NCBI GenBank assembly: GCA_038380795.1
Contig: CM076266.1
Coordinates: forward strand, 12,484,001-12,548,000
Length of the DNA stretch: 64,000 bases
Origin: Pyrocephalus nanus
Lineage: Eukaryota; Chordata; Aves; Passeriformes; Tyrannidae
Direction: 5' to 3'
A program made the translations under genes and the position numbers. Of the stretch, positions 62,753 through 64,000 are shown piece by piece (within the stretch, counting starts at the first letter, position 1; every line of letters starts with the position of its first letter). The notes beneath the pieces are model-generated. The model had not been told where the DNA came from and searched no databases. It saw only the letters and a list, made by a program, of their open reading frames with translations.

Positions 62753-64000
62753 AATTAAATATGGCCCTTATTAAATTTATGGTATTCTTTTTTTCCTGGC
62801 AATTCCTTTCAGGAGGTTTAAGGAGGGTATAAACTGATGATAAAGAAACAAAGCTTTTCAAATTCTAGGATAGTCTTACATAATAGGTCAACGAGAATAC
62901 TGAGGAGAAAGTAGAGGTCAGAATGGGAACACATTTAAAATTTTTGCAGGGTTTGAACACTATATAACATTTAATTGTGAGAAATCACCTCTGCTACTCA
63001 GCATTTATAAATTCAGTAAGTACAATTAGCTCCCTCGCATTAAACTATTTCTTTAAATCTGACTCATGATTGTAAATGTTAATCAATCTTTTAATCAATG
63101 GTATTAAAATAAGCACTGGAATAGTTACAAACAGAAACAAGTGAAAAGGTGAAATAATATCATAAAAAGACATAGATAAACATATAAAATATACCTTCCA
63201 GCAACATTTGAACATGTACATCATTCCAAAAGCAAAAAAGATTAAAATCACATAAAAAATACCCATGCATGTCATTGCATAGCAAGGACCCTACATTGAT
63301 TTTGGGAAAAATCTAAAAAGCTGCTACTGTTTTTGTATTCCCTATTAATTAAAATAAAAATAAACTTTTAAATTGAAGACTACAATATTAATAGGCAATG
63401 CTAAGATCTAGCCATGTTCACAGTGAACAAACAGGAAAAAGTGTCACTATCCACTGTTTCATAATCCTTCATGCTCATTTGTTGTTTGTCGTTTTTGTTG
63501 TTAGCAAGTGTTTCTTTTGAATTTTGAGTTCATGGAAGACAGTTAGTCGCAGTGATTTCAGCCTACCTTTGATTTGTGAACCAGTGCTGTTTTTCATGTA
63601 ACATCTTTGCCAGTTCAAAAGTGCAAGCACTGAAGAATCAAACTTTGGAAATGAATAGTGGAAAAAAATCTTATTTCCCACATAGTAAAAACATTGACTA
63701 ACAAGGCTAAATGGAACTTGGGCAGAAAACCAATAAAAGTATGTATCTTTGTAACTAGCTCCCCATCTTGGGTCACTTCATGTGGGATCATGGGCATGAA
63801 CAAATATTTTTGGCACTAAGCTGCCACTTTTGAGCATTAGGGAGGCACTATTTTTTTACAAAGTTCTTCTCTGTTGTATATTCCTTCAAAATATTGCTCT
63901 TAGACTGATAAGAAAGGGCTGATCTGCTTTTAGTCCAGAGAAAAGGAGGTGCAACTCATCAACAGTGGGGTGTCAGAGAAAGGGATTAAACTTTATGAGT
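61705..64000. other. Unique AT-rich DNA, no gene seen
   Basis: Contains a TA-rich stretch at 62232-62260 and the A28 run at 62723-62750. No coding frame or repeat family recognised. Confidence 0.55.
62723..62750. repeat. A28 homopolymer
   Basis: Twenty-eight consecutive A residues, the longest homopolymer in the window. The 200 bp upstream has no AATAAA signal and no recognised mRNA, so a retrocopy tail is not supported. Confidence 0.9.

Overview
This window looks like AT-rich, CpG-poor nuclear DNA of a sauropsid, most probably a bird. The diagnostic evidence is a set of 5'-truncated CR1 LINEs. Several end in the CR1 8-bp terminal repeats (ATTCTATG, ATTCTGTG), and two keep clear CR1 ORF2 C-terminal coding. 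There is no tRNA-type SINE, no L1/Alu and no operon-like layout. I recognised no complete protein-coding gene, rRNA, tRNA or CpG island, so the window reads as intergenic or large-intron sequence.

Layout. 1-3219: unique DNA with one nested hairpin near 2.25 kb. 3222-3327: old CR1 scrap. 9.1-9.95 kb: the most structured unique region, with four GGAG/CTCC dyad elements among TAAT-type sites, followed by a short GC-richer, coding-like stretch on the minus strand. 19.03-19.85 kb: a low-complexity block (G-quadruplex-type polypurine tract, then a TAGAA array growing out of a CR1 tail) and a second CR1 tail. 21.2-21.7 kb: a CR1 tail and a compact SOX/E-box motif cluster. 28.4-29.4 kb: a decayed Ty3/Gypsy-type retrotransposon (gag, zinc knuckles, start of pol) on the minus strand. 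30.48-31.25 kb: the best-preserved CR1. 39.04-39.14 kb: a possible small coding exon on the plus strand. 45.4-46.5 kb: two CR1s in tail-to-tail orientation. 49.8-50.3 and 52.2-53.3 kb: three more CR1 pieces. 53.3-64 kb: unique DNA with a 12-mer tandem repeat and a 28-nt A run.

The genes do not work together in any visible pathway, because the recognisable coding sequence is all transposon-derived and broken. The functional candidates are non-coding (9.1-9.5, 21.6, 46.9-47.3 and 57.2-57.7 kb) plus two short coding-like stretches (9.6-9.95 and 39.05 kb) that I cannot assign to a family. All family calls were made by reading the sequence. No alignment or database search was run.
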